Origin: Hypsibius dujardini | Lineage: Eukaryota; Tardigrada; Eutardigrada; Parachela; Hypsibiidae | Length of the DNA stretch: 24,948 nucleotides | Direction: 5' to 3' | NCBI GenBank assembly: GCA_001579985.1 | Contig: LRSR01011179.1 | Location: 1 to 24,948, forward strand | Shown: positions 8,093 to 18,638 of the stretch, in pieces | Layout of the letters: each line of letters begins with the position of its first letter | Numbering within the stretch: the stretch's first letter is position 1 | Notes under the pieces: model-generated | What the model saw: only the letters and a program-made list of their open reading frames with translations | Told to the model about the DNA's origin: nothing | Databases searched by the model: none | Translations under genes and position numbers: made by a program

Positions 8093-10673
8093 ATGAATGA
8101 ATTTTCCGAGAGTTTGTTCAGTGGAATCCGATATCCTTCTTCTTTCTTCACGGACAGCAATGTTGCTTTAGTTAACGCTTCATTCGAGTCCGGAGCCAGC
8201 CTCAACACAAAACCCTTCGGTCCACATAAAAGCCTGCAGGACCTGCAGAACTGGTGGCGCAACCAGAAATCGAAGGACTCGATAGACTATCCCGCCCATC
8301 TCGAACAGGTTCGACGCGCTCGGCAGTCCTTAATGCAGGCCGATCTGTTGTTGAACGTGGCAGAAGAACCTGCACGGAGGAATGCAAATACTAGCGATCA
8401 GTTTACCTCGATCATGGGAACTCAAAGGGAAGTGTCTGTCAGCCAGCAGAGACCCGAACATCATTTTGAGCCGGCAAAGCATGAGGAAACGCCCATTGAC
8501 TTAGTCGAAAGTCCCCGATTAACTCCTAGACCTTCACTTGCATCGGCAGAGAAGGTCGAAAAGGAGAAAGGAAAGAGCACACTGGAAGGAGCCACAAAAA
8601 CAGAGAATCCAGTCACTGATCTTCCCTATGTGACTTTGGATGTCGAGCAGCATCCGGACAAAACGGAGGAATGCCTGCAGAAACTGATCGACGATTCGGT
8701 GTACAATATGACCTGGGCCACCAAAGTTCTCTACAAGTATCGCTGCATCGAACAAAGTAAGCACGAGCTGGAGGAGCTGAGTAGCGATGCCGGTTCCTGC
8801 AGCTCGAGCAGACGAACAAAGGAGTTTCGGAACAATTATTCGGAACCGATTCTGCCGTCGCAGGAACACGCGGTGGCTGAGCTAGACGTTGGTTCGTCTT
8901 CGGCTTCGATACTAGCAAGTCCACGCACTCCGCGAGATGTACGACGGAGAGTTCAACCTGATCGCAGTGCGCTTGACGAACGGGGGGATGAAGAAATGGC
9001 AAGGCCCAGTAGTCCGACTCACAGACATTCAGACATTCGATACAACGTGAAACAGACATTCAGAAATTCGATTCAAGGTGAAACAAGTTTACCTCATCCG
9101 AATCAGTCATCACAGACGAGTTTTCCAGTGGATAGGGCCAGGCCCCTCAGCGTGAAAAGCATACAAAGCACAGCATCTAGACGTTCAATTGACACATTAA
9201 CGAATCGCTCGCAACATGGTACACTAAGCAGCTCAACAAGTTTACGTAACGCCATGGCGTCGGAATCGGTTCAACTTCGGCTGCCTTCTCACGACGGGCT
9301 CACTGCTGGAAGAAAGCGAGACTTAGTGACCCGCAGTTCGCAGACGGAATTTGCACGGTCTCTAGATATGGAGGCCGATACTGAGGCGGTAAAAAATTTA
9401 AACACTTGTTTTCTTTAAGGCTAAGGATGAATTTCCGTCGCCGCAAATTTTTGTGATGTTTGAAATTGTCATAAAACATTGAAAATCAAATCGAATCAAT
9501 TGAATTGAGTTGAATTGAACTGAAAATCAAAACAAAGCGAAACGACCTCGACCTTAATTGACTTTAATTTTGATTTGACATTTGACACCTGCTGTTTAAC
9601 GTGGGTGCAATAATGTGAGAAGATAAGCCACCGAAATTTCGTTCATTTAACAGGAAGGCAACAACGAACTGCTGCAACAAGAGTCAACATCCGACGGAAT
9701 CTCTCGCTCGTCCCATGACCTTTACGAATCTAGTGCTCACGCGTTCTGGAACCGCCCCGGTCTACCGCTGCCGCTCTCGGCGCGTAGCTCCCTCAGCGGT
9801 TCTTTCGCGCCACGACCGGTGTGTCATGCTGAATCCCTCCTTCGAAATCTCCTATCCCACGGAAACTCCATTACGGGATACAGAAACAGCCCCTCCAGTT
9901 CGTCACTGCCTGAGAACCAACTACAAAGTGCTTCGTTGAACGCCAAATTTGACCGATTCTTCCGGCCTGACTCCGAAGACATTCATCTAGCGGCTAGTCA
10001 AGACCCGGACTTCTGGACGGACATGATTGTCGCACCATCGCCTGGTGGTTCACGCGACGAGCCCAACTACACCGCTCAAGTGGTGGACTTCTTACAGAAG
10101 CAGTCGGCAAAAACAGCAACGCTTCTGTCGGCGCAGTTGAGCAGGCTCAGCGAGTATCTGGCGGTTCAGACAAGGCCTGAGACGAGCAACATCCGATTGG
10201 ATAAGCTAGGGTACGTCTATTTCCCCCTGGCGCCACTTCACGTAACGGAGCCGACTTCGATTTTCGGCAAATCCGACGCGAGCCCGTACGACGGGTACAA
10301 CACGCGCTTCATTAACCTTTATTGGTTGCATTACGAACGACTGTTCGGTGGCCGGGCGGGAGGGACTTTTTCGAAAAAGCGGATGATTGAAAAGACCTGT
10401 CAGGGTATGCTCGGGTGCGATAATGTGGCCAGTGTCAGGCTGCAGGGGCACGAACTGACACCGGAGGTGGTGCGACGGATGGCCGACGATTCGACATGCG
10501 CACAGTTGTGGCCGCAAAAAACGCCGGTGGATTTCGACGGAATCAAAGTGCTGATTGTGCTGCCGATGAAAGCTGGCGCAACCATAACCGCCGATAGTTT
10601 GAGGGAAGGATTGTGTCAGCTGCAGAGTGCTGCGCAGACGCGTGATGGAGAAATTTGCATACTGATTAGATAG
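8093..10673 (+). CDS. Serine-rich protein, 771 residues, family unknown
   Basis: Two exons join in phase 0: 8093-9388 (donor GCG|GTAAAA) and 9654-10673 (acceptor TTTAACAG|GAAGGC). The combined frame stays open to TAG at 10671. The first ATG follows an in-frame stop at 8063. The first 430 residues are mostly disordered (Ser, Arg, Glu, Gln), with short ordered-looking stretches such as SIDYPAHLEQVRRARQSLMQADLLLN and a Tyr-Val-Thr-Leu-Asp to Lys-Tyr-Arg-Cys segment. The C-terminal 250 residues look globular: a DPDFWTDMIV segment, a possible helix (QLSRLSEYLAVQ), FINLYWLHYERLFG, and a beta-rich end (IKVLIVLPMKAG ... ICILIR). No signal peptide or membrane span is seen. I do not recognise the family. 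It follows gene 2 on the same strand, about 720 bases after its stop. Confidence 0.75.
9021..9082 (+). repeat. 31-bp tandem duplication inside gene 3 coding sequence
   Basis: Two adjacent 31-bp units (9021-9051 and 9052-9082) both begin ACAGACATTCAGA and differ at three positions. As 31 is not a multiple of three, the copies are read in different frames, giving HSDIRYNVK-like and then TFRNSIQGE-like peptides. Confidence 0.85.
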
Positions 10674-11460
10674 TTTAGAGTAAATCATCGAGGATAAATA
10701 CCAGGCAAACGCTATGGATTCAATCGCTACATGGGTTGAATCGGTGGAGTGGCGGAGGGCGCCACCAGTGTGTGTTGAATGACAACAATTGAATGAGTGT
10801 TGTTTACAATTTACACTTGTGGCGCCCTCCCCCAACCCCCCCCCNCCACCCGTATAATATGCCTCCACACTCTCTGCTACCCTGCAGTCGTTATATACGG
10901 GGGTCATTAAAAACTGGCACCAAGTGGTCGAGACTCTACGGTATATATGCTTTACCGCACTGTAGTTTCTCTTATTCGCCGTTCATTCAACCCATGGCAT
11001 CGCATGACGATGATCATAAATTTGAGATCGAGGTATGGAAAATGCCCTTTATTAATTTTTTATCATGTCGCATGAACAAGATATAAAAAAAAGGAGCGCG
11101 TTGGTGTGTGCCTGCTGCCTGTTGCCAATCGAGCAATCGATGCCATTTCTTCGTTATTAATTGTAACACGTTAATTTTTACAACTTTAAATTTATTGAAT
11201 AATATTTCAATGAAATAACTAAGACTAAAATTTGTTTTTGAGATTTATGGTCGGACAAACACTGTACATGTTATTGGTTCCCCCTAACCTTCTAAAGGTT
11301 CGGGGGCAACGTTTACGCTAAAAGCAACGCGTTTCTTTTAATATTGGAAACGTAAAAAAAATTTGTTGCGTCATTTTGACCCGGAACTACCGGCCCAGAT
11401 CTTTTTTTTTTGTCCTCGACATGACTCGATGGGGTTATGACTTTGTCTTGTATAATACTG
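10674..11460. other. Intergenic: small inverted repeat, unresolved base, short hairpin
   Basis: No gene is seen. The 12-mer GGAGGGCGCCAC (10754-10765) recurs inverted at 10819-10830 around a 53-base AT-rich centre, with weaker pairing continuing inward (AGTGT...TTG). This resembles a very short MITE. A C-run follows, with an unresolved base N at 10845. A second, imperfect hairpin with C5/G5 stem ends lies at 11280-11306. ATTAAA at 10906-10911 is a possible poly(A) signal for gene 3, 233 bases after its stop. Confidence 0.55.
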
Positions 11461-11555
11461 TAGTGCCGCGTGGAAATGGTGGGAGCGGCGTTCGTTTCAT
11501 GCTAGGGAACATCATTCAGAACGAACGCCAGTCCCACCATTTCCACGCGGCACTA
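11461..11555. mobile_element. 95-bp near-perfect fold-back element (MITE-like hairpin)
   Basis: The left arm beginning TAGTGCCGCGTGGAAATGG (11461-11498) is matched in reverse complement by the right arm ending at 11555. Only two adjacent mismatches occur over about 37 bp, with a loop of about 20 bases. Both ends carry TA, as in Tc1/mariner-type MITEs. It has no coding capacity. The near-perfect arms suggest it is recent or kept paired. Confidence 0.7.
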
Positions 11556-11908
11556 AAGTAACATATTTTTATTGCGCTGGTTTTGTTTACATGTATCCAA
11601 CGGACAAACTATTAACAGCTAGTCCATCACACTGATATTAGCCTCCGTTGAGGTGAAAACATGTTATATTTCTTATTCATGTGGCCACTCAAATAGATGC
11701 GCAAACGCGAACGTTTCTGTGGCCGCCTCGGTAGATGTAACACAACCATTTCACTGATCAATTACAATTACTGTATTCATAACAATTAAATGAACTTTAC
11801 AGACAACCTTGAGAGCCTTGGCCAGTTATGGAACAACGCCTATTAGAAAATCAGCGGTCAGTTCTGTCACACATTCATGCCTTGGGCTATCTAGACTCAC
11901 CATGGCAG

Positions 11909-12400
11909 TATACTTATAGCTATAACTGAGGCGTCAGTACCCACCCTGCCTGACTTATACTTATACTTATATATATAGACTATATAATATATAAACTACA
12001 TGTGCCTGTTCTTTGTGATTGATGAGATTTGGGATATCAACTTTCCCCATTGCGCAGCAATTGTTGAGGTATGTGTAAACGCCGCCAGTGGTCGACATTG
12101 CAATTAATCACGTGAGCATTCGCTATTGTTAACTGCAGTTTTCTGCGAGGTTTGAAAAGATACATCTAAGCTTACTCTGTCGTATTGGTGCTGCGCAATG
12201 GAGAAAGTTGATTTCCGAAATCGCATCAATCACAAAGAAGAACAGGCACATGTAGTTTATATATATATATAGTCTATATATATAAGTATAAGTATAAGTA
12301 TAAGTCTATATATATAAGTATAAGTATAAGTATAAGTCAGGCAGGATGGGTGAAGATACGCCTGCTACTGCTATAAGTATAAGTATGTAAGTATAAGTAA
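11909..12400. mobile_element. About 490-bp fold-back repeat carrying (TATAAG)n arrays
   Basis: The left arm (about 11909-12060) and right arm (about 12188-12400) are inverted copies. Shared blocks, read on the left arm, include CTTATAGC, ACCCACCCTGCCTGACTTAT, TAAACTACATGTGCCTGTTC, TTTGTGATTGATG and CCATTGCGCAGCA. The arms differ in the number of CTTATA units: the right arm has an extra TATAAG array with a duplicated TCTATATATATAAG spacer. A unique loop of about 127 bases (12061-12187) separates them. It looks like a non-autonomous fold-back element whose tandem repeat expanded in one arm only. Confidence 0.7.
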
Positions 12401-14935
12401 GTATATAGAAGAATGGCTCACGCGCGAAATGTCTTGTCCCAAAACTGGCCAGTAGTCAACCTTGATGCTCCGTTAGCGACACTGGTCTTATCGAGCGAAA
12501 AAATCAAGATAAGGATACTTTTACTTTGCATGATCATACTTACGAATAATTGGCGGGTGCATTGAAACATTGCTGGAGAGTAATCGGGTTGGTTCTACGT
12601 GTTACAGGTCCACTCAAACCAAATAATTTGTAAGGATTCAATCAGTCGAAATCCAGTTCGACTTTTGGTTCAGTAATTAAAATTTATCAGCCATTAACAA
12701 AATTCAGGAGCCATTCATGATTTACCAGTACGTGCATTCAATGGTTTAGCAGAGGGGTTTAACAAAAAGCTAGAAAAATGATGCGACCAATTTTTTACAA
12801 CATTTTGTACAATCCTAATAATCTTGATCTGACCACAAGGATTCTAAAAATTTTAATCATTTATAAAATTGTGAAAATGAATTAATTTTAACCATTGGGA
12901 AACAAGTTAAATTCATTAAAGAAATCTTACGACTCCGAAACAGTAACATGGTATATATCTCATTCTCTTTGCTGCCACTGCAGCCCTGCTATTCTGTTAT
13001 TGTGCCTCGAGCAGCACATATCTTTTCTTCCTTTCTTTCTTTCAGTTTTAATCTCCTTCATCATCAAACATCCGCATCGATCACGTAGATGTCGGACTAT
13101 GGGGAAGATGCCCCTGCGACTGTTCTTTTACCCTCCAATCATTCATTCTGATAAGAATCTCCTTTCTTTGCAGATTAAGCAAGTATGTAATACTAAATGC
13201 TATTATAATCTCAACAAATCGTTTGCAGGACTGCTTGAATGATTAGTTTTGTTCTAACAATAATGTACTGTACAAGGCTGTTTTTCGAATTAATGACACG
13301 GCAAGCACTCCAGCAATCAAATCCTTTTTATTACAACAAAACTACTAGCCCACTGTATGTTTTCTGGATAAATAAGTCAATGGATCAATCGCATTTTTCA
13401 TTTTGCATGTATACTTGGATAACAGTACTGCATTGCATGACATAACTGGTTTGCTTGCCACGTTTATACCGTAGTTTGTGTAACTACAACGTCTAACGCA
13501 ACTTTCTTCTCTGCAAAAGACTGAATAGCTCTGCGTTGATTGATTTCACAAATTTCGCATCGTCCATTTGGACATAAAAGACGGTCGATTTGATCGGACT
13601 TGTCTTTTGTTCATAACGGTTAGCTCCGGCGTCGTCCCTCCATCTGAGGCTGGTGAAACGTTATTCCTTCTTCATGGCGGTCGGCCGGGTCGGGGGCCAA
13701 TCCAATTCATTCAATCGTCACGGGCGGCATGTACAGTGTTCCCGTCATCGCCGAAGGTAAGCGAGTGGGTTGAGAGGCAGTGCATTGTTTTCGTTAAATT
13801 TTGCGGAGAACGTTTTCTCGTTGGGCCGTTTGATTGAATGGTTGATATTTTCGTTGCGATATTTGCACTTGACGATTCGATTGATTGGTAGATTGTCGCG
13901 TTGCGATAACCACATTGGGCCGTTTGTTTGATTGGCTGATTGATCTGCTTGTGCTAGTTTACATTTTTCGTGCGGTTTTCCTGGATTAGATCGATTTTTT
14001 AAACGTATCTTTCGTTCTCAATTTTAATGTCAAAATGGTTTTTTACCATTTAATGGTATCTCATATGCCGGGAACGAGTTGTTTCAAGTTGAATTTGCTT
14101 GGCAAAATAACTTCGTCAGTTATGTTGTTTTGACTCTGTTGCTTGATTGCTTGATCGTTTGATTTGCTGCCAATGATTTTCTTCTTTTCATTGCCGTCAT
14201 AGATAATAACAAATATATCCGATGGTTCAATCATTGTGTATTGATTACAAAAAAAGTTATCAACTCGAAAACGTTCAGGATTGGAAATAGTAGTAAAAAC
14301 GATTGCGTTAAATCGATTAATAAATCAACAATATTATTTTTTTTTAGTAACACGCGAATTATTTTTATGGCGGTCATGCCATAAAAATGCAAATTCTCAG
14401 CGTAAAATTTTACTTCCGTGTAGGATTGCGAAACCGCTTTTTCCGACACAGTATGGAGCGTTTCTTTTTTTCTTGGTTACATATTCTCCGTTGACAGAAA
14501 CGCATTAACGAGAGGATCGTTGATTGCGCAATTCAAACAATTAAAAAACAAACAACAAACGTTCAAACAAACGAGAAAAAGAGAGTCGTTCGTGCACATA
14601 CTTTTAAAATCCCACGTTCCAGCGGGAAATTGCCAGGTCGGCAGTAAAAGAAGTGCACATGCGCAGTCATATTAATGGGAAGATTTAGCTCCCTACAGGG
14701 ATGAAATATTTACGCGCGACCAGTTTTTCAAAACCTATTTTTTAACAAAAACGTCTTGTTCCCATTCAACACATGCTTGGCTTAGAAACGCTCACGTTTT
14801 ATCATCAATTCGACAAGTTTTAGCTAGGATAAAAAAGATTTTTGAATAAAATTGAGAAGAATTTCAAATCAAATTGTTGTCATGACACGCTGAAAGCCAT
14901 GCTAAGTATTAGCCTCTCGGTTAAACTAATTCTAC
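12401..14935. other. AT-rich intergenic stretch, no supported gene
   Basis: Several plus-strand open frames (12895-13242, 13239-13445, 13568-13837) are short, biased by AT content and show no domain. One weak lead is a GC-richer block at about 13620-13760, ending in a good donor-like string CCGAAG|GTAAGCG (GT at 13757-13758), as in a 5' untranslated exon. It is followed by TTGATTGATTGG-type repeats to about 13960. No downstream plus-strand gene is visible to receive it. Runs of A and T dominate 14200-14930. Confidence 0.35.
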
Positions 14936-14939
14936 TTGA

Positions 14940-15800
14940 ATTTACTGTTCATTGCCTAGTCCATCGGAACCAGATCCGGTGAATTGCCTATCCACTGCTC
15001 TGCCAAAATAAATTTGGTCCCGGAATCAAGAAGGTATTTTTGGGTATTTTTGGAGGTGTGTGCTGGAACAGAGTCTTTGTGGAAAATGACTTTATGTTCC
15101 TGCTCCGGATAAAAATGGGGGATGTCAATATCATTAAGCGGTTTCAGGCAATGCCTTATGTAGTAGTCCGAATTCATTTTCGATGAAACGAAGAGTAGTC
15201 ACGCCGCGCTAGCAAATCCCAGCGAAAAAAATTATTCCGACGGGGTGAGATTTCTTACAAAATTTGGTCCAACTTTCCGAGGTTGGCGCTCGTTTGATCT
15301 TGTAGTAAACTCTTCGCACTTCGTTGGTAGTATCTAGATAAACCCATACCTCATCCACTGTCAAAATATAGCGGAGCCTGGTCGATTCTAGGAATCCTAA
15401 AAAGTGAGGGCCGCGGTGGAGACGTTGGAGAAATTGCTTATCCGACAGGGCATGGACGTGATACTTCTTTTCAACTTTCTCTCGATATTTTGCTTCATAA
15501 TTTTCTGAATTGTGGACTTCGAGACTTGATTATACTTTGTCAGCTGAGTAATGGAGGGTGGAGAGGCAACATTGATGTTTGGTTTCACTTTCGAGATGAT
15601 AGCCGGACTCCTCAATTTTGGGGTTCCTAAATTCCATTTTCTCACAGCAGCTACAGAAATCACATTTCGTTTCATTTCGTATTTATTGCAGTTCTTAAGG
15701 ACCACAATTTTCGAAACAGGTTGATTTTTGGAGGTCAGAGTCCTAACCTTTTTTCTGGAGGAATAATTGAACTGGTACAAGGTTAAAATTGGGGCTTCGG
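14940..15800 (-). pseudogene. Decayed Tc1/mariner-superfamily transposase
   Basis: On the minus strand three frames together give most of a transposase. From about 15740 to 15470 comes the N-terminal helix-turn-helix part (KVRTLTSKNQ, ISKVKPNINV, SKSTIQKIMKQN). A frameshift near 15470 leads to a part containing the first catalytic-type motif LTVDEVWVYLDTTNE and a GIIFFAGIC segment ended by an in-frame stop near 15210. A third frame (15177-14956) has NSDYYIRHCLKPL, then HKDSVPAHTS with the second catalytic-type Asp and GNSPDLVPMD with the third. With two frame breaks and a stop, it cannot make protein. It differs from the mariner relic at 7566-7955 in its motifs. Confidence 0.75.
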
Positions 15801-16507
15801 TGCCAGAACTAATTGGGAGCACCATTCTAAAGCACGCGAAAATTTTAATTGGCAAAGTATACAACAACTTTTTTGCGCAATTTTCTGCGTGAGATGAGCA
15901 AAAACGCACACACACACACGAAGAGAAACAAGCAAGTGGTATTGTGTAAGCGATATATCTCTGTAAATCTGCCTATAATTATTGACGATTTCTTTATATT
16001 CGGTCTCGCCGGACCACACCCTTTAATTGTTGTGTATTCACTGAATCTCTCGAGTCGTCTGTACGCGGTTCGGCGCGACTTTAAATAGTGCTGCGCACCA
16101 TTTAGTCTTTACAGTTTCCTTTTTTTTCGTCCATGTTTTTACTTCCCGACTGTAAAAAGTTTTTTTTAATTTGGATTTCTGGCCGTTCTTCGGCCGGGGT
16201 TCACCTTCGGTATCAACGATGCCAATAATGAATAATGCCCTTACTCCCTTGTCCCTCGTGTTACGCTTCTGTTTGAAATAGTTATATCGTCAGTTTCATC
16301 TGGGTACATAGTGGATATTATTGTTCAAGCTTACTTCTCCAAGTTTTGGTTCTAAGCAAGCTTTACTAAAGGTTGGTATGCCGCTACGGCAAAAAATATT
16401 CTTTCCTCCAATCTTTTGTTTTATTCCTCAGGTCTGTTTTATTATCTGCAAGGTGAACCCGTTCGCAGCGGGAGATATTAAGCCAAAACGAGAAACATAC
16501 AGGATAT
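15801..16507. other. Intergenic, no gene seen
   Basis: This stretch holds a short ACAC run (15906-15919) and T-rich patches. Minus-strand frames near the transposase relic (to about 16019) may be its degraded 5' flank. I see no RNA gene or protein signature. Confidence 0.3.
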
Positions 16508-16513
16508 TTTATT
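16508..16513 (-). terminator. Poly(A) signal for gene 4
   Basis: A canonical AATAAA on the minus strand (TTTATT on plus) lies 68 bases past the TAA of the 685-residue gene, a usual distance for cleavage and polyadenylation just beyond. Confidence 0.55.
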
Positions 16514-16580
16514 TTAGGGCGTTGTTCGATTGCCTAAATTATGGCACAATATTCAATTGACTATCAAAATCAGCAGATAA

Positions 16581-18638
16581 TTATTTTTTCTTGGTGAAAT
16601 GTTTGCTCGCAAATTTTTCCCTTTGCGGATGGGGCTTGGCCTCTCGGTCTGATCGTGTTCGGCGAAGAAATCGATTGTCAGTGAAGCTTCCCAGAATGAG
16701 ACTTCCCAGCATAACTCCGACAAAGCCCAGAGCAATCCGCGGAATCCACGAGGGCGAGATAATTGCCTGCTTGAGAAAACTGAACTGAAGAATGATCATT
16801 ATCATCGCCGCTAGCATGACAGCACAAATTACGGCTCCCCATTTAACCGGTCTTGGTGCCCGAGTAAGAGTCTCGCTGAGCGTAAAACTATTGCTTTCCG
16901 AGTCGTCATTCAGGTCCAACGGAATATCCTTCGCCTTTTGCTGGAAAGAATATGGCATACGGAACTCGACATTTGCAGTCTCGGCAGGGCCAGTCGGAGG
17001 CCTTCGCCGAGCCCGACGCTCCTTCAAATCAGCCTCATCCTCAAAATTCTGCGCAGCCCTTTTACCTGGCTTCGTTTCCGGTTTTTTCACAGAAGATTTT
17101 GAGGGCAGAATTGAGGCAGCAGGCAAAAAATCTCGCTTGAAATTTTCTGGGCCAGTTTGAGCAGGCGCGGTGGCCAGTGGTTTGGTCATCTCAACTGGAA
17201 TACCATCCTTTAAAGTAATTGGCCCATCCGTCGTGGTGTGAAATACCTTTTCCGCAACGATGGTTTCCTCGTTTTTAGTGAACTTTACAGTCTGCTTCTC
17301 TCTTATCAGTTTCGCCGAGGCATCATTTGACTGCTCTTCCTTCACGCCCTTGATCTTGTCGTTTTTCGATTTGTCGTTCTCGCTGGTAGTAAGCACATTT
17401 TGAACGATATTGGCTGTAGTCTTATCAGTCGTACCATCTGGATTAGCAACACGCTCCCAATTCGCACCAGGTGTCTGGGATTGTTTCCCTGTTGTAGTAT
17501 CCTTAGTGGCGAAGGATCGTCGGTTCTGTTCGATCCCCTTCTCGGCGGCGTCTTTGGTCGCAATAAATACATTCTTAACACGCTGAAAGATTTGGAGACC
17601 CGACGCTTTCATACTTTCAGTTTCGCTGGCGGATTCGTCTTCCTCGACTTCGTTTTCATTGATAGGGACCTCTGGGTCTTCTATGAGCGCGTCGACTTTT
17701 GACGACTCGTTCTCGCTGGGCGTGATTGGAGCCTCCTCAGAGCTGCGTCCAGTCGAGCTGTTCCGTGAGCGGCACTTGGACGCGTGCTGCGAACGCCGAC
17801 GACGGCTGGTGCTTTTCCGAGGGCGTTCTTTAGCGTCGAGGTGCTTGCTTCGGCTGCGCCGGGTTCGTGACTTGGATTGGCTCTTTGAGCGAGAGAGGAA
17901 CGGCTGCTTTGCTCTTTCCAGCGGCTGAGTGGTTTTCGGCGCAACAATGTTGGAATAGAATTGGCTCTGCTTAGGAGGCGGTTGCTCATTGGTAGCACTT
18001 TCCGCTGAACAGGAATTTGTTTCTGATGCCTCACCTTTCTCGTCGTTTAGTTCGACCGGATTGATCACGTTTCGGGCAACTTCCAACGCGTTCATAATTT
18101 TATCCAGAAGAGTTGACTCTGACTCATGGTGGAAGGATTTCTTTTCGGGAGTGGCCGTTTCCTCGTTGTGTTCTTCCTGTACTTCGAGGACGTTCCCCTG
18201 GGTGGTGTCCGCTCGTTCGCAGGTGTCAAATTGCTTGTCCGAAGCACTATCCGATGCCGTGTCGTTGTCAGCGTGTTTGTTGACCTTATCATAGCCGAAT
18301 GACCAGCTGGAACAGCGACTATCCACCGTTTGCTTAATGGTTGCCGATAAGTTTAAATTTACGGTCGGCGGTTCCTCTCCGTCATGTTCGTTCTTTTTGC
18401 GTGCAACCAATGTCTTCAAGCCAGTATTTTCGGAACCCTGGGCATGCATATTTTCTGGTTTCTCTACGAAATTTCCATTTGCTCCTTTCTCGCTGGCCTT
18501 CTGCCTCATCGCTTGAATTTGGCGGAGCAGTCGCAATTTCATAGGGCCAGGCGGTCGAGCTTCCTGACCTTCAGGCTTATGAGCAGGCGTTCGATCATTT
18601 GGAATTGTGCCTTGAAAACCTTGCGGCTGATTATCCAT
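16581..18638 (-). CDS. Intronless Arg/Ser-rich protein with two C-terminal membrane segments
   Basis: One uninterrupted 685-codon frame runs from an ATG in AAAATGG context to TAA. Residues 1-590 are hydrophilic and disordered (Lys, Glu, Ser, Thr, Asn), with an SR/RS-type basic block at about 249-300 followed by an acidic block (301-342). A hydrophobic segment at about 600-623 (AVICAVMLAAMIMIILQFSF) and another at 632-652 (RIALGFVGVMLGSLILG) could form a membrane hairpin. The 33-residue tail is basic and ends in three lysines; the lysine at -3 resembles ER retrieval signals but is not a strict KKXX. There is no signal peptide, so the large N-terminal part would face the cytosol or nucleoplasm. 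An ER or nuclear-envelope protein is an inference. I do not recognise the family. It is the only intronless gene here, which could mean retroposition. Confidence 0.75.
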   Translation of the reverse strand: MDNQPQGFQGTIPNDRTPAHKPEGQEARPPGPMKLRLLRQIQAMRQKASEKGANGNFVEKPENMHAQGSENTGLKTLVARKKNEHDGEEPPTVNLNLSATIKQTVDSRCSSWSFGYDKVNKHADNDTASDSASDKQFDTCERADTTQGNVLEVQEEHNEETATPEKKSFHHESESTLLDKIMNALEVARNVINPVELNDEKGEASETNSCSAESATNEQPPPKQSQFYSNIVAPKTTQPLERAKQPFLSRSKSQSKSRTRRSRSKHLDAKERPRKSTSRRRRSQHASKCRSRNSSTGRSSEEAPITPSENESSKVDALIEDPEVPINENEVEEDESASETESMKASGLQIFQRVKNVFIATKDAAEKGIEQNRRSFATKDTTTGKQSQTPGANWERVANPDGTTDKTTANIVQNVLTTSENDKSKNDKIKGVKEEQSNDASAKLIREKQTVKFTKNEETIVAEKVFHTTTDGPITLKDGIPVEMTKPLATAPAQTGPENFKRDFLPAASILPSKSSVKKPETKPGKRAAQNFEDEADLKERRARRRPPTGPAETANVEFRMPYSFQQKAKDIPLDLNDDSESNSFTLSETLTRAPRPVKWGAVICAVMLAAMIMIILQFSFLKQAIISPSWIPRIALGFVGVMLGSLILGSFTDNRFLRRTRSDREAKPHPQREKFASKHFTKKK

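Noticed and set aside
7957-8262. Minus-strand frame overlapping the gene 3 start
   Set aside because: No recognisable features; antisense shadow of gene 3 and its upstream region.
12895-13445. Two adjacent plus-strand frames as a gene
   Set aside because: AT-biased composition, no domains, no phase-matched splice partners.
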